A DNA stretch of 64,000 nt from an uncultured beta proteobacterium (GCA_903889565.1 CAISYC010000067.1:44535-108534); one strand, 5' to 3'; shown: positions 54,543 through 62,782, counted from the stretch's first letter. Notes: generated by a model from the sequence alone, not told the origin. Program-made: numbers and translations.

Positions 54543-54588
54543 GCGCGCGGCCGCCGACCGCTGCGCCGGCTAACCGCACTTATATTTC

Positions 54589-55299
54589 TTAGCGGAAAAA
54601 CATGGGTATCGGCGCCGTGATCGACTGAATCAGGGCATCCAAGCCGCCGCCGGATTGCAGGAATATCGGCGTTTCGCGCAGAATCTGCAGCGCGTCTTCG
54701 CCGGGTCTAAGTTTGTCCGGCGCGAAGGCGGTTTGATCCTTCTTAACGTCAAGATTCTGACCGGTTTGGGCCAGCATTATGTTGGTGGAGCCGTCATGCA
54801 CGTAATCGTAAACCCCCGCCCTCGCATCCGCTGTATCTTCCGGTACTATTGCCACCTCGAAATCGGTGCCTCGAATGCCAATGGTTATAGTGGCTGCGGT
54901 AAAGTGGATATTCGAGGGACGGTTCTTGCCGATCAAGCCGGTAACAAACCGTGCAGTACCCCGCAGCAGGCTGACAAACGATGAATCGGTCGGCGCCTTA
55001 TCGTACTTATAGTCTACAACCTGAAACCGCGAATTGGGCCGCAAAATGATTGCTGTGTCATCGGACAATCTGATCAACGTTTCGCTCTTGGCGTCGGTGG
55101 CGATGGTATCGCCGGCCTGAATTTTTGCTTTGGCGCCCGCCGCCCGTGAGACGTTATCTGCGCCCACAATCGTAGCAGTACCTGAAAGTTTTTCGATGGC
55201 GCCCGCATCGGCTGCAAGCAGGGCGGTCGGAAATGCGACGAATAATGACAAAACCGTGAATAGTGCGATCGATTTGATGTTTATTGAAGGCGCATGCAC
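54589..55299 (-). CDS. FecR-domain secreted protein
   Basis: This 236-residue protein (from GTG 55299) has a signal peptide (KSIALFTVLSLFVAFPTALLAAD). A FecR-type beta-rich domain follows: AGDTIATDAKSETLIRLSDDTAIILRPNSRFQV and TATITIGIRGTDFEVAIV, a repeat of the fold seen in periplasmic anti-sigma regulators. No transmembrane helix or sigma-factor gene is near, so it is not a classical FecIR partner; such free FecR proteins may bind ligand or glycan. The ribosome site GGGAG precedes the GTG by about 10 bases; the longer ORF start has no support. Confidence 0.75.
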   Translation of the reverse strand: MHAPSINIKSIALFTVLSLFVAFPTALLAADAGAIEKLSGTATIVGADNVSRAAGAKAKIQAGDTIATDAKSETLIRLSDDTAIILRPNSRFQVVDYKYDKAPTDSSFVSLLRGTARFVTGLIGKNRPSNIHFTAATITIGIRGTDFEVAIVPEDTADARAGVYDYVHDGSTNIMLAQTGQNLDVKKDQTAFAPDKLRPGEDALQILRETPIFLQSGGGLDALIQSITAPIPMFFR

Positions 55300-55465
55300 T
55301 TTAGATTCTCCCGGATAACAATTTTTGTCCGGCTGATCATGATGACCGCCAGGCCAAATGCACGCAGCACGGCGCAAGGTGCGGGCTGCGAACCTGGAAC
55401 TTATGATACTCGCACTCCCCGCGAGCAAATGTGCAATATGACCTGCCAAATCGACTCAATTCGAA

Positions 55466-56239
55466 CTATTCGGTCTTTTGTAGCACGAGCAGACACCCGC
55501 CTGTCATGGGTATGCCAAATCGACAAAGGGCGCGCCGAAGGCGCTTTTCGATGAATGCCGCCGGCGTGAATCTTTCGTAATACGGGTGACCGACGTAGCC
55601 AATGTGTTGGTCGACCGCATAACCGATCGCCTCAAATGTTCGGGTGAGCTTAAGGCTTGGGGCGCCACACATCCGGTAATAAGCCTTGAATTTGCGTTGG
55701 GTGCCTTCCATGTCGCGCAACGGCTGGGCAAAGCGCAGCAATAGGGCCGTTACCGCCTCCGGCAAGTAACGATTTAGTGCCAGCGGCAGGTTATTCGGCG
55801 AAGGGTAAAAATGCACGCACCGCCCGCCCGGATTTAGTGCAGCATAGAAATTTTTGTGCGCCTGGAATGGGTTCTCGAGATGCTCCAAAAGCATATGCGA
55901 GAAGATTAGGTCGAATTTTCGCCCTGCAATCTGTTTTTGGAAAACGTCATTGCTGGTCGTTGCGTCGGCGTGGATCTTCTCAAAAACGGCATTCGCTTTT
56001 CTGAGTTCGTCCACCGATTTGTCGATTAGGCAATACCGGATGCCGTTTGCTACGACAAATTCATGGTCGAGCATCGGATTGGCACCACCGCCAACGTCGG
56101 CAATCGCCTTATAGCCGTGTTCGGTAACCATTTGCTGCAAGTAAGGCCCAGCCCTCTCGTAAGAGGGAAAATTGTCAATTACATCGAGGGCGGGGTGGGC
56201 GGAATTTTGCAAAATTGCTTCAATAGTCAATAAACACAA
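55466..56239 (-). CDS. SAM-dependent methyltransferase (class I)
   Basis: This 257-residue protein has a class I core with motif I KAIADVGGGANPML and an acidic residue at YCLIDKSV. It shows the typical FDLIFSHMLLEHLENPFQAHKNFYAALNPGGRCVHFYPS (methyltransferase_11/23 type). The C-terminal part after residue about 170 is less conserved and likely forms the acceptor site. It may methylate a lipid or sugar linked to the nearby surface locus. It is the last gene before the tRNA island. Confidence 0.85.
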   Translation of the reverse strand: MCLLTIEAILQNSAHPALDVIDNFPSYERAGPYLQQMVTEHGYKAIADVGGGANPMLDHEFVVANGIRYCLIDKSVDELRKANAVFEKIHADATTSNDVFQKQIAGRKFDLIFSHMLLEHLENPFQAHKNFYAALNPGGRCVHFYPSPNNLPLALNRYLPEAVTALLLRFAQPLRDMEGTQRKFKAYYRMCGAPSLKLTRTFEAIGYAVDQHIGYVGHPYYERFTPAAFIEKRLRRALCRFGIPMTGGCLLVLQKTE

Positions 56240-56564
56240 CGCTATCTTAATTTATTGTGGCAGTCTATTGCTCTTGCAGAGCTGCTGATTTGTCAGGTAG
56301 CGATCAGTGCGCCGGTACGCTTCTCCGTTGGCGCAGGACTAGGCGACCTGCGTGGTTTTCGGCATGCCGAAGGAGGCGATCAAGCTCGGCGCTGCCGAGC
56401 GCGTGCTGCCCCTGCAAAACATCTCGACGGAGATCCTGCGTGCGGCCTGATAATGCGAATCAAGCCCGGTGCTACGGATCGCTGCCCGCGTAGTAGAATC
56501 CGCACCCTCGAATAAAATCGCGACGCAACAGCAGCGATTTATCCGGGGCGCTTGTTCAACAAGT
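56240..56564. other. Intergenic region with cheB remnant and tRNA promoter
   Basis: These 325 bases hold the cheB 3' fragment (listed separately) and, to its right, the promoter stretch of the tRNA gene, with a TAGAAT-like -10 box around 56494-56499. No intact ORF is supported here. Confidence 0.5.
56331..56450 (+). pseudogene. 3' remnant of cheB (chemotaxis methylesterase)
   Basis: In frame the sequence reads AQD[20 protein letters not shown], then [11 protein letters not shown] and a natural stop codon. [17 protein letters not shown] is the near-universal C-terminal block of CheB, so only the last 40 or so codons are left, and the Glu codon after AQD has become TAG. No other chemotaxis gene is seen. 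It is a relic of a deleted or rearranged chemotaxis operon. Confidence 0.75.
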
Positions 56565-56640
56565 GCCGCTGTAGCTCAGTTGGTAGAGCAGCGCATTCGT
56601 AATGCGAAGGTCCCCAGTTCGAATCCGGGCAGCGGCACCA
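56565..56640 (+). tRNA. tRNA-Thr (anticodon CGT)
   Basis: This 76-nt gene has acceptor GCCGCTG/CAGCGGC, a D-arm GCTC...GAGC, an anticodon loop TTCGTAA giving CGT (Thr, ACG codons) and a T-loop TTCGAAT. The T-stem has one A-C mismatch. CCA is encoded. The 5' two-thirds resemble E. coli tRNA-Thr(CGT) closely. It is the integration target of island 2. Confidence 0.95.
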
Positions 56641-56641
56641 C
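56627..56641 (+). repeat. attL of island 2 (tRNA-Thr 3' end)
   Basis: GGGCAGCGGCACCAC, comprising the 3' end of tRNA-Thr plus the next base, is repeated exactly at 62275-62289. The distance between copies is 5,648 bp. The tRNA stays intact at this side. Confidence 0.85.
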
Positions 56642-56777
56642 GTAACATCTCTCTTAAGTGCAGCAACGACGCATCAAGGTGCAGTAATCCATTGATGCAC
56701 AAAACGAAGTAGCCTGTTTTGGTTGTCGTTGCAGTGCACGACGCAGCCGCCTAAGTGTGCCCCTATGCACGGCTTAC

Positions 56778-56799
56778 TGGCGGATACGCTGGCGGATAG
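56778..56799 (+). repeat. Arm-type repeat, left copy
   Basis: TGGCGGATACGCTGGCGGATAG (22 bp, itself made of two TGGCGGATA units) occurs between the tRNA and the integrase gene. An exact copy in the same orientation lies 69 bases before attR. This is the expected layout of integrase arm-binding sites. Confidence 0.8.
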
Positions 56800-56841
56800 C
56801 AATTAACCACCAGTCACCAAGCGAACTTAAGAGGTGATGAA

Positions 56842-58131
56842 ATGGCAAAACGAAAACTTGCGGCAAAAATCAACTTACTGTCGGCGCGCGAAGTATTGAA
56901 CGCGCAGGACTGCGAACTCTCTGACGGCGGCGGCTTGTTGCTGCGATGCGCAGGCGAACGGGCGGCATGGGTGTTTCGATACACCGCGCCAAGCGGTAAG
57001 CGCCGTGAAATGGGATTTGGAGCATGCCAACGCCAAAATGCGCAAGCGGCTGGCGAAAGCCTTATTCAGGCGCGGAGCGGGGCGACAGTGGCGCGGGCAA
57101 TGCTTGCAACCATCCCGCCGCTAGACCCCATAAACGAACGCGAAAGATCAAAGTCAGCCGCGAAGGAAGCAGAGGCAAAGCGCAAGGCCGATAAAAGGAA
57201 TTCGGCGGCGACCCTCGCGCGAGTAGCGCGTGCGTATCACGAAGCCGTGATCGAGCCAACGCGGAACCCGAAGTTTTCTGCGAACTGGATACATTCTCTT
57301 GAAAACCATGTTCCGAGCGCGCTGTGGCATAAGCCAATCGCAGAGATTGCGAGGGCTGAGCTGCTGGACTTTTTGCGTGAATTTCAGAATCGATTCGCGG
57401 ATACCGCGCATAGGGTGCGGCAACGCCTTGACGAAGTATTCGACGATGCCTTCGAGTGCGGATTGGTGCCTCTCAATCCAGTGGCAATGTTGAGAAACAA
57501 GTTGCGCAAAGAACATAGGCCTCGGCGGAGTGTTCCCTTCCGCGCACTTCCGTTCGGCGAAGCACACGCATTCATCACACAACTGAGAGGGCACCCCGGC
57601 ATTGCCGCGCATGCCCTTGAGTTTTCCATTTTGACGGCTGCACGCACCGGCGAAACGATCGGCGCACAGTGGTCTGAATTCGATCTAAACGCCGCCACAT
57701 GGACGGTGCCGGGCGAACGCATGAAAGCTGGCGAAGCGCACATCGTCCATTTATCCGAGCGGGCACTGGCGATTCTGCGCGAAATGACGATTCACAATTC
57801 GCCGTGGGTGTTCCCGTCCGCTGTAGACACGAAAAAGAAAATGTCGAACATGGGAATGTTGGCGTTGCTCAAGCGCATGAAACGCACGGACATTACGGTG
57901 CACGGCTTTCGCGCCAGTTTCAGCACATGGGCGAATGAAACTGCCGCAGCACGTCCAGACGTAATTGAGGCGTGTCTAGCGCACCGCGAAGGCGACAAGA
58001 TAAGAGCGGCCTACAATCGCGCCCAGTTCGCCACGGAACGGCGCAAGTTACTGGAAATGTGGGCAGGCTATTTGAACGGACAACAGACAACCAGCAACGT
58101 GTTTGACTTGGCGAGCGTAAAGGCCGCGTAG
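56842..58131 (+). CDS. Tyrosine recombinase/integrase of island 2 (P4-like)
   Basis: This 429-residue integrase has an N-terminal DUF4102 arm-binding domain (GGGLLLRCAGERAAWVFRYTAPSGKRREMGFG) and a central SAM-like core-binding domain. The catalytic domain has Arg in TAARTGETIGAQW, HGFRASFSTWANE (HxxR) and a late AYNRAQFATERRKLLEMWAGYL with the Tyr nucleophile. It sits about 200 bases from the tRNA-Thr attachment site and reads into the element, the usual P4/satellite arrangement. Confidence 0.94.
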   Translation: MAKRKLAAKINLLSAREVLNAQDCELSDGGGLLLRCAGERAAWVFRYTAPSGKRREMGFGACQRQNAQAAGESLIQARSGATVARAMLATIPPLDPINERERSKSAAKEAEAKRKADKRNSAATLARVARAYHEAVIEPTRNPKFSANWIHSLENHVPSALWHKPIAEIARAELLDFLREFQNRFADTAHRVRQRLDEVFDDAFECGLVPLNPVAMLRNKLRKEHRPRRSVPFRALPFGEAHAFITQLRGHPGIAAHALEFSILTAARTGETIGAQWSEFDLNAATWTVPGERMKAGEAHIVHLSERALAILREMTIHNSPWVFPSAVDTKKKMSNMGMLALLKRMKRTDITVHGFRASFSTWANETAAARPDVIEACLAHREGDKIRAAYNRAQFATERRKLLEMWAGYLNGQQTTSNVFDLASVKAA

Positions 58132-58244
58132 TTGCTACGATAATGCTGCGCCTAGCCCAAGACTGATCCCCGAGGGCGAAAACCGAATTCCCTTGTTCGG
58201 CTGGCGCAGCTCCTCATCAAGGGTTTAGCGTAAAGGGGCGCGCA

Positions 58245-58724
58245 ATGGAAGAACCTCGAAAAAAGACAGCGGTCGAAATAGCGTTCGCAGCATACGTAAA
58301 GGCCTATAACCGCACTGCGAAGGCTAAGGGTGCCGCGCTTTACTCGATTAAGAATAAAACCGTAAGCAACCTTGGCGAATTGACCCGGCCAAGAAAAATT
58401 GTCTATATGACGCAGCAAGAGCGTGCGAATTTTGAAAATGCTTTTCTAGTAAATTACATCAAAACCATAGAGCCAATTGCAAAGAAAGGTTTTGAGACTT
58501 CAATTCAAAAAAAGAAGATTGGAAAAAAATCCGCGAATACGAAACACGACAAACCGGGTGGAAGTCGTGACAAGCGAATAGCTATTCAGAAAATCTGGGC
58601 AACAGGAAAATATTCCTCTCGTAATATATGCGCGGAAGAAGAATCCGCCGCTCTCGGCATGTCAATCAAGACGGGCAGAAACGCACTCATCGGCACGCCT
58701 AACCCCAAGCGAGTCGCTGCATAG
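58245..58724 (+). CDS. Hypothetical basic protein of island 2
   Basis: This unrecognised 159-residue, Lys-rich protein starts MEEPRKKTAVEIAFAAYVKAYNRTAK. A stretch around residues 75-110 (SIQKKKIGKKSANTKHDKPGGSRDKR) is strongly basic and could contact nucleic acid. The C-terminal third (AIQKIWATGKYSSRNICAEEESAALGMSIKTGRNALIG) looks like a short helix-turn-helix. It precedes the AlpA-like gene. A role in DNA binding is inference. Confidence 0.6.
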   Translation: MEEPRKKTAVEIAFAAYVKAYNRTAKAKGAALYSIKNKTVSNLGELTRPRKIVYMTQQERANFENAFLVNYIKTIEPIAKKGFETSIQKKKIGKKSANTKHDKPGGSRDKRIAIQKIWATGKYSSRNICAEEESAALGMSIKTGRNALIGTPNPKRVAA

Positions 58725-58837
58725 CACAGGCTATCCCCGCTACGTAGCACAGGGTACCCCTTGGGTAGCAACGGGAATTCACAGCACCGCACTTAACCGG
58801 CATAACTTGCACTGGTGAACAACTACCGGAGCAAAAA

Positions 58838-59143
58838 ATGCCTGAGCATCACGAAATTCCAACTCTTCTGGCGAAGGCTGAGTTGGGTGCCAAGATCATC
58901 GACGTTTCTGAGCGCAAGTTTCACGAACTGCGGCACACACCTGATTTTCCTAAACCTGTATTGCTATCTCCGCGCTGCGTACGCTGGAGAATTGATGATC
59001 TTGTTGCCTACGTAAACAAACTTCAAACCGTTGCCGCACTGTCGGAACCCGCACAACTTCGCCATGCGCGCGAGACCAAAGCATCGCAAAACGCGCTGGC
59101 CAAATCAGGGGCGTCCAAATCAGCGCGGAGCAAATCCGCGTGA
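58838..59143 (+). CDS. AlpA-like regulator/excisionase
   Basis: This is a 101-residue protein. Residues about 10-70 form an AlpA/MerR-type winged HTH: KIIDVSERKFHELRHTPDFPKPVLLSPRCVRWRIDDLVAYVNK, with the FPxPVxLxxxxxRWxxxDV pattern of the family. The tail is Ala/Ser/Lys-rich and basic. In P4-type elements such proteins control integrase expression and excision. It overlaps the next gene by 4 bases and so leads the replication operon. Confidence 0.82.
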   Translation: MPEHHEIPTLLAKAELGAKIIDVSERKFHELRHTPDFPKPVLLSPRCVRWRIDDLVAYVNKLQTVAALSEPAQLRHARETKASQNALAKSGASKSARSKSA

Positions 59144-59559
59144 GTGCCGAAGCGCTGCTATCTCGTCTTGATGGTGTTCGGCGCACAGGCGCAAACCGCT
59201 GGCTTGCAAAATGTCCAGCACATGGCGACCGGACGGCATCGCTGGCAATCCGTGAATTAGATGACGGTCGCATTCTGCTGCACGATTTCGCGGGCTGCGA
59301 TCCTGAGCACGTTTTGTCGGCTGTTGGACTAAAGTTTGATGCTTTATTCCCCAACGCGCTTGGCGAAAATCTGCGGAAGGAGCGCCAGCCCTTCCCGGCC
59401 GCCGATGTCCTGCGTGCCGTCCGGCTTGAAGGGCTCATAGTGGTTTGCGCGGCCGCAATGCTGGTGCGTGGCGAATCTATCACCGAGGCCGACCGCGAGC
59501 GCCTAAACACTGCCTCAGCGCGTATCGGTGCGGCTTTGGAGGCGTCCGGCCATGCGTGA
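59140..59559 (+). CDS. CHC2-type primase zinc-finger protein
   Basis: This 139-residue protein has an N-terminal zinc-ribbon-like segment (RWLAKCPAHGDRTASLAI; HDFAGCDPEHVLSAVGL) that matches the DNA-primase CHC2 finger used by phage and plasmid primases to read template DNA. The Toprim/primase catalytic domain is absent. The C-terminal half (VRLEGLIVVCAAAMLV) is helical. Its start overlaps alpA and its end overlaps the AAA gene by 8 bases, indicating one transcript for all three. Confidence 0.75.
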   Translation: MSAEALLSRLDGVRRTGANRWLAKCPAHGDRTASLAIRELDDGRILLHDFAGCDPEHVLSAVGLKFDALFPNALGENLRKERQPFPAADVLRAVRLEGLIVVCAAAMLVRGESITEADRERLNTASARIGAALEASGHA

Positions 59560-60865
59560 TACTCAACTATCAGCGGAGCGCGGCGCGGCTTTCCTCGATG
59601 CACGGTATGCGAATTCGAGTGTTACCGAGGCGGTTAATTCTGCACTTCGTGAATGGCCGATGTCTGCCCCTTCAGACCGGAGGCAAGTCCCCGCGCATTT
59701 TGAAAGTGGCGTGGTTGTTCGTTTGGTAAATGGCGCAGAGTTTGAGCCGGGAATTATCCGCTGGCTTTGGGACGGCTGGTTGTCGCGCGGCAAGCTGCAT
59801 GTGATGGCAGGAGCGCCCGGAACAGGGAAAACGACTATCGCGCTGGCGCTGGCCGCAGCGGTTTCAACTGGCGGCAGGTTTCCAGATGGGAGCAAATGCG
59901 AAGCCAGTAGCGTGTTGGTTTGGTCTGGTGAAGATGACCCCAAGGACACACTACTCCCCCGCCTACTTGCAATGGGTGCAGACCGGAGCCGCATTTTCTT
60001 CGTTACCGATGCCTATGTTGCTGGTGAGCGCGTCACGTTTGACCCAGCGCATCATTTTCCCGCACTAGCAGAGGCCGCAGCGCTGGTTGGTGGTATTCGG
60101 CTAATGATTGTTGATCCGATCGTGAGCGCCGTTGCTGGAGACTCGCACAAGGCGGCAGAGGTTCGGCGGTCGCTTCAGCCAGTTGTCGATTTGGCGGCAA
60201 AGTTGGATGCGGCCATGATTGGAATTTCCCATTTCAGCAAAGGCACTCAAGGTAATGATCCGCTGGAACGTGTGACAGGCAGCAACGCCTTTGGCGCGCT
60301 TCCCCGCATAGTCATGGCCACCGCAAAGGTAGTGAACAACGACACTCCCGACGCAATGCCCAAGCGCATTCTGGTGCGAACCAAAAGCAATATCGGGCCA
60401 GATGGCGGCGGGTATGAATATTCGCTGAACCAGAAAGCGGTCGATGGTTATCCGAGCCTATTTGCATCCTACGTTCTGTGGGGTGACGAACTGGAAGGAA
60501 CCGCCAAGCAGTTATTGGCGACCGCCGAAACTGACGCAGACTCGGACGAACAGAGCCAGCACAAGAGTGCAATTGATTGGTTGCGGGAACTGTTGGACGA
60601 AACGAATGGGATGCAGGCGGGCGAGATTATCAGGCTCGCTAAGGTCAACGGGTTTTCAGAGCGCACCGTCTATCGAGCCAAGGACAAGCTTCGGCTGGCG
60701 GTCAAGGCGGCCGGGTTCGGCAAGGAGAAGACCAGTACATGGAGGCTGCCGATTTCTACTACCGTGTCCAATCTTGCCACCAATTCCGCCATTTCTGCCA
60801 ACCCTGAGGCTGGCAATATTGGCAGGATTGATGGCAGGAATGATGATGACGCAGGGGGCATCTGA
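59552..60865 (+). CDS. RepA-like AAA ATPase/helicase
   Basis: This 437-residue protein has a RecA-type ATPase domain (about residues 75-290) with Walker A GAPGTGKTTIALALA and Walker B IRLMIVDPIVSAV. The sensor region reads GISHFSKGTQGNDPLERVTGSNAFGALPR. It matches the RepA/AAA_25 family, hexameric helicases of small replicons and satellites. A C-terminal wHTH-like part (EIIRLAKVNGFSERTVYRAKDKL) may bind the origin. ATG 59552 is preferred over 59528 because it lies at the 8-base overlap with the zinc-finger gene. Confidence 0.87.
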   Translation: MRDTQLSAERGAAFLDARYANSSVTEAVNSALREWPMSAPSDRRQVPAHFESGVVVRLVNGAEFEPGIIRWLWDGWLSRGKLHVMAGAPGTGKTTIALALAAAVSTGGRFPDGSKCEASSVLVWSGEDDPKDTLLPRLLAMGADRSRIFFVTDAYVAGERVTFDPAHHFPALAEAAALVGGIRLMIVDPIVSAVAGDSHKAAEVRRSLQPVVDLAAKLDAAMIGISHFSKGTQGNDPLERVTGSNAFGALPRIVMATAKVVNNDTPDAMPKRILVRTKSNIGPDGGGYEYSLNQKAVDGYPSLFASYVLWGDELEGTAKQLLATAETDADSDEQSQHKSAIDWLRELLDETNGMQAGEIIRLAKVNGFSERTVYRAKDKLRLAVKAAGFGKEKTSTWRLPISTTVSNLATNSAISANPEAGNIGRIDGRNDDDAGGI

Positions 60866-61215
60866 TGGGAAAGCTAATTTCGATGAGGGACTTCATGGCT
60901 ACTAGGAAAATGCTCGCTTGCAGAGAAAAAATCATTTCCGAATTTAGAAACGACGAAGGATTGAGCCTTGCAGAAATGGAGCGCCGGACATCGTTTGCCG
61001 GCACAAAAAACAATGGGTGGAGAACCATCCGCTACGGCGACCCGGAACACCAGGCCATTTGGGAGCGCTATCAGGAAAGGCTAATCGCTGATGTAGAAAA
61101 GATTATGAGCGTCATGGCGATTACCGGCATTGAAGCATTCGTTGGAGCCGCAAGACTCATGCACCGGCAGCTCCCGCATGGCACTGGCTGTTATGACCCC
61201 AATACGCGGCTATAA
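60865..61215 (+). CDS. Hypothetical protein of island 2 (116 aa)
   Basis: This is an unrecognised 116-residue protein starting MGKLISMRDFMATRKMLACREK. Its central part (EFRNDEGLSLAEMERRTSFAGTKNNGWRTI) resembles a helix-turn-helix. The ATG overlaps the previous stop codon by one base, so it is translated with the ATPase. It may be a copy-control or accessory replication protein, but there is no direct support. Confidence 0.6.
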   Translation: MGKLISMRDFMATRKMLACREKIISEFRNDEGLSLAEMERRTSFAGTKNNGWRTIRYGDPEHQAIWERYQERLIADVEKIMSVMAITGIEAFVGAARLMHRQLPHGTGCYDPNTRL

Positions 61216-61247
61216 CTCGCTATACCCTTCGCGCGCCCGCCTGCGTC

Positions 61248-61469
61248 ATGGGGTCTAGGGTTCCGAAATCACTGCGCCCAAAGTGCGGCGCAAAGTGCCG
61301 AAGCGGGCTCCCGTGCAAGGCGCCTGCGGTTTGGGATGTATGGGCGAATCGACCACGCAACGGGCGCTGCCGGATGCATGGCGGCTTATCGACGGGGCCA
61401 CGCACGCCTGAGGGTAAAGCTAGGGTAATGGAGGCATTGCGGCGCTGGCGGTCTAATGCCTCTGTTTGA
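61248..61469 (+). CDS. HGGxSTGP-motif small protein
   Basis: This 73-residue basic protein has C-x3-C-x4-C-type cysteines (CGAKCRSGLPC) followed by GRCRMHGGLSTGPRTPEGKARV. The HGGxSTGP-x-T-x-EG motif is a known hallmark of small proteins in phages and integrative elements, often placed before terminase-like genes, with no firm function. The Cys residues suggest zinc binding. It is the last plus-strand gene of the island. Confidence 0.7.
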   Translation: MGSRVPKSLRPKCGAKCRSGLPCKAPAVWDVWANRPRNGRCRMHGGLSTGPRTPEGKARVMEALRRWRSNASV

Positions 61470-61511
61470 TTTTGGTCGAGCGCAATAAGAACCCGTCGGT
61501 AAACCGGATAG

Positions 61512-62000
61512 TTAATTCTGTCGTGTGGTGCACCTAGTATTGCCAAAAGCGTCTCGTGTGCAATTTGTGTCGTAGGAGGGTGGGGGCGCGCGTCGGCGCG
61601 CTTGTTCCTGTTGTTGCTGCTCCAATTGCCGTTGCTGTTCGGCAATGCTATTGGTTATCTCCCTTATTGCCGCGTCGCGCTTTGCCCTAAGCTCATTTCC
61701 CTTCTGCGTATTTAAATAGGCTCCTTGCTCAGCGGTCATTCTTCCCGCATCAATTTCTGACGCAATATAAATAAAGTGAGCCCAATATTCTTCATAAAAA
61801 GGAACGTTTCCATATACTGAGCGACTACATTCTCTGAGCATTTCCGCTCGCTTTACCCTTTGGCCATCTCTTGATGGGAAAAGGTTTTCTACTTGTTTCT
61901 GGCATTGCTGGTATCTCATTTCGTCCGACTGCGCCCAAACGATATTCGGTAACGCGCAAACAACTAGCACGACGATGGAAAATGTGAGCAAACGGCACAT
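61512..62000 (-). CDS. Secreted hypothetical protein, possible island cargo
   Basis: This protein of about 162 residues has a signal peptide MCRLLTFSIVVLVVCALPNIVWA. A helical middle with conserved-looking Trp/Tyr (YGNVPFYEEYWAHFIYIASEID) follows. It then has a Gln-rich coiled coil (AEQQRQLEQQQQEQARRR) and a Cys pair at the end (NCTRDAFGNTRC). It is on the opposite strand to the rest of the island, has lower GC, and looks like a cargo gene for a periplasmic or surface function. ATG 62000 is chosen because it starts the signal peptide. Confidence 0.65.
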   Translation of the reverse strand: MCRLLTFSIVVLVVCALPNIVWAQSDEMRYQQCQKQVENLFPSRDGQRVKRAEMLRECSRSVYGNVPFYEEYWAHFIYIASEIDAGRMTAEQGAYLNTQKGNELRAKRDAAIREITNSIAEQQRQLEQQQQEQARRRAPPPSYDTNCTRDAFGNTRCTTRQN

Positions 62001-62205
62001 AACGCCCCCCCTGTAGCTACCCTTGACATCATACCCGCGTGACAAGGCGTAGAAGGGCAAGCAGGGAATGGGGCCACCGTCTGCGAAATTTGGTGGGGGG
62101 TGTTCTCAAGGTATCCCCCCCCCAGCGGCACCGGTCAAACTAATTCCCAGTAGGCATTCGGCGCGTGATCAAAACGATCCGCCCGGTCAAATCCGGTCTA
62201 GGCTG

Positions 62206-62227
62206 TGGCGGATACGCTGGCGGATAG
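62206..62227 (+). repeat. Arm-type repeat, right copy
   Basis: This is an exact copy of the 22-bp TGGCGGATACGCTGGCGGATAG near the left end, in the same orientation, 48 bases before attR. Together with the left copy it supports a functional recombination unit. Confidence 0.8.
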
Positions 62228-62274
62228 ACAAACTCCCTGCCTTGGAAGCCAATAACCACGCGGGGGTTGACGCA

Positions 62275-62289
62275 GGGCAGCGGCACCAC
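62275..62289 (+). repeat. attR of island 2
   Basis: GGGCAGCGGCACCAC repeats the tRNA-Thr 3' end at 56627-56641. It marks the right border of the integrated element. Confidence 0.85.
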
Positions 62290-62495
62290 CCCTTTTAGAA
62301 ATCATCTGCTTCACGCCGGAATCGCTGTAATCCTGATTGATCCGGCTGCAGAACGCGTTCGCCGTCGTGCCGGTAACCGGAACAAGCGTCTTCATTCAGT
62401 GCCGGTGATTTCGCCGGTTTTATCCATTCGGCATTATTGTGCTCGATCGGCGTAATATGACCTATCGGCTGGCGGCGACCGTGAATGGAGTTCCG

Positions 62496-62606
62496 ATGAA
62501 GCGCTTCATTACGTCTCGAACGATTCTTGCTGCATTGTCGCTCACCGCAATGAGTTTGTGCGGTCATGCGCGCGAACCGGGGAAATCCGGGACAGACCAC
62601 GAATAA
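62496..62606 (+). CDS. Small secreted peptide ORF (36 aa)
   Basis: This ORF reads MKRFITSRTILAALSLTAMSLCGHA and then a short polar tail of about ten residues. It has a signal peptide shape: basic start, hydrophobic core, small residues at GHA. GGAG lies a few bases upstream of the ATG, and a strong hairpin terminator follows about 20 bases after the stop codon. It is too short for the ORF track. The product would be a short exported peptide or a remnant of a longer gene. Confidence 0.45.
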   Translation: MKRFITSRTILAALSLTAMSLCGHAREPGKSGTDHE

Positions 62607-62625
62607 AACTTGAAACGCATCCCCC

Positions 62626-62650
62626 AACGCCCGCCTTGCGCGGGCGTTGT
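62626..62650 (+). terminator. Rho-independent terminator-like hairpin
   Basis: AACGCCCGC/GCGGGCGTT forms a 9-bp perfect stem with a short loop, followed by TTGTTCATTT. It lies 20 bases after the small secreted ORF. The T-run is weak but present. Confidence 0.55.
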
Positions 62651-62782
62651 TCATTTGGCGGCTAGGCTGCCTGCTTGCCCTCGATCTTCCGGCGCAGCTT
62701 CTCGTTGGCGATGAAGGTGACCAGACCGGCTTTATTCGATCCAAGTTGTTAGAGAATTCTACCTTGGGCGAAAGGAGTCGAG

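Noticed and set aside
62124-62134. Partial att core CAGCGGCACC before attR
   Set aside because: Only 10-11 bases match and the longer exact repeat at 62275-62289 is the better border.
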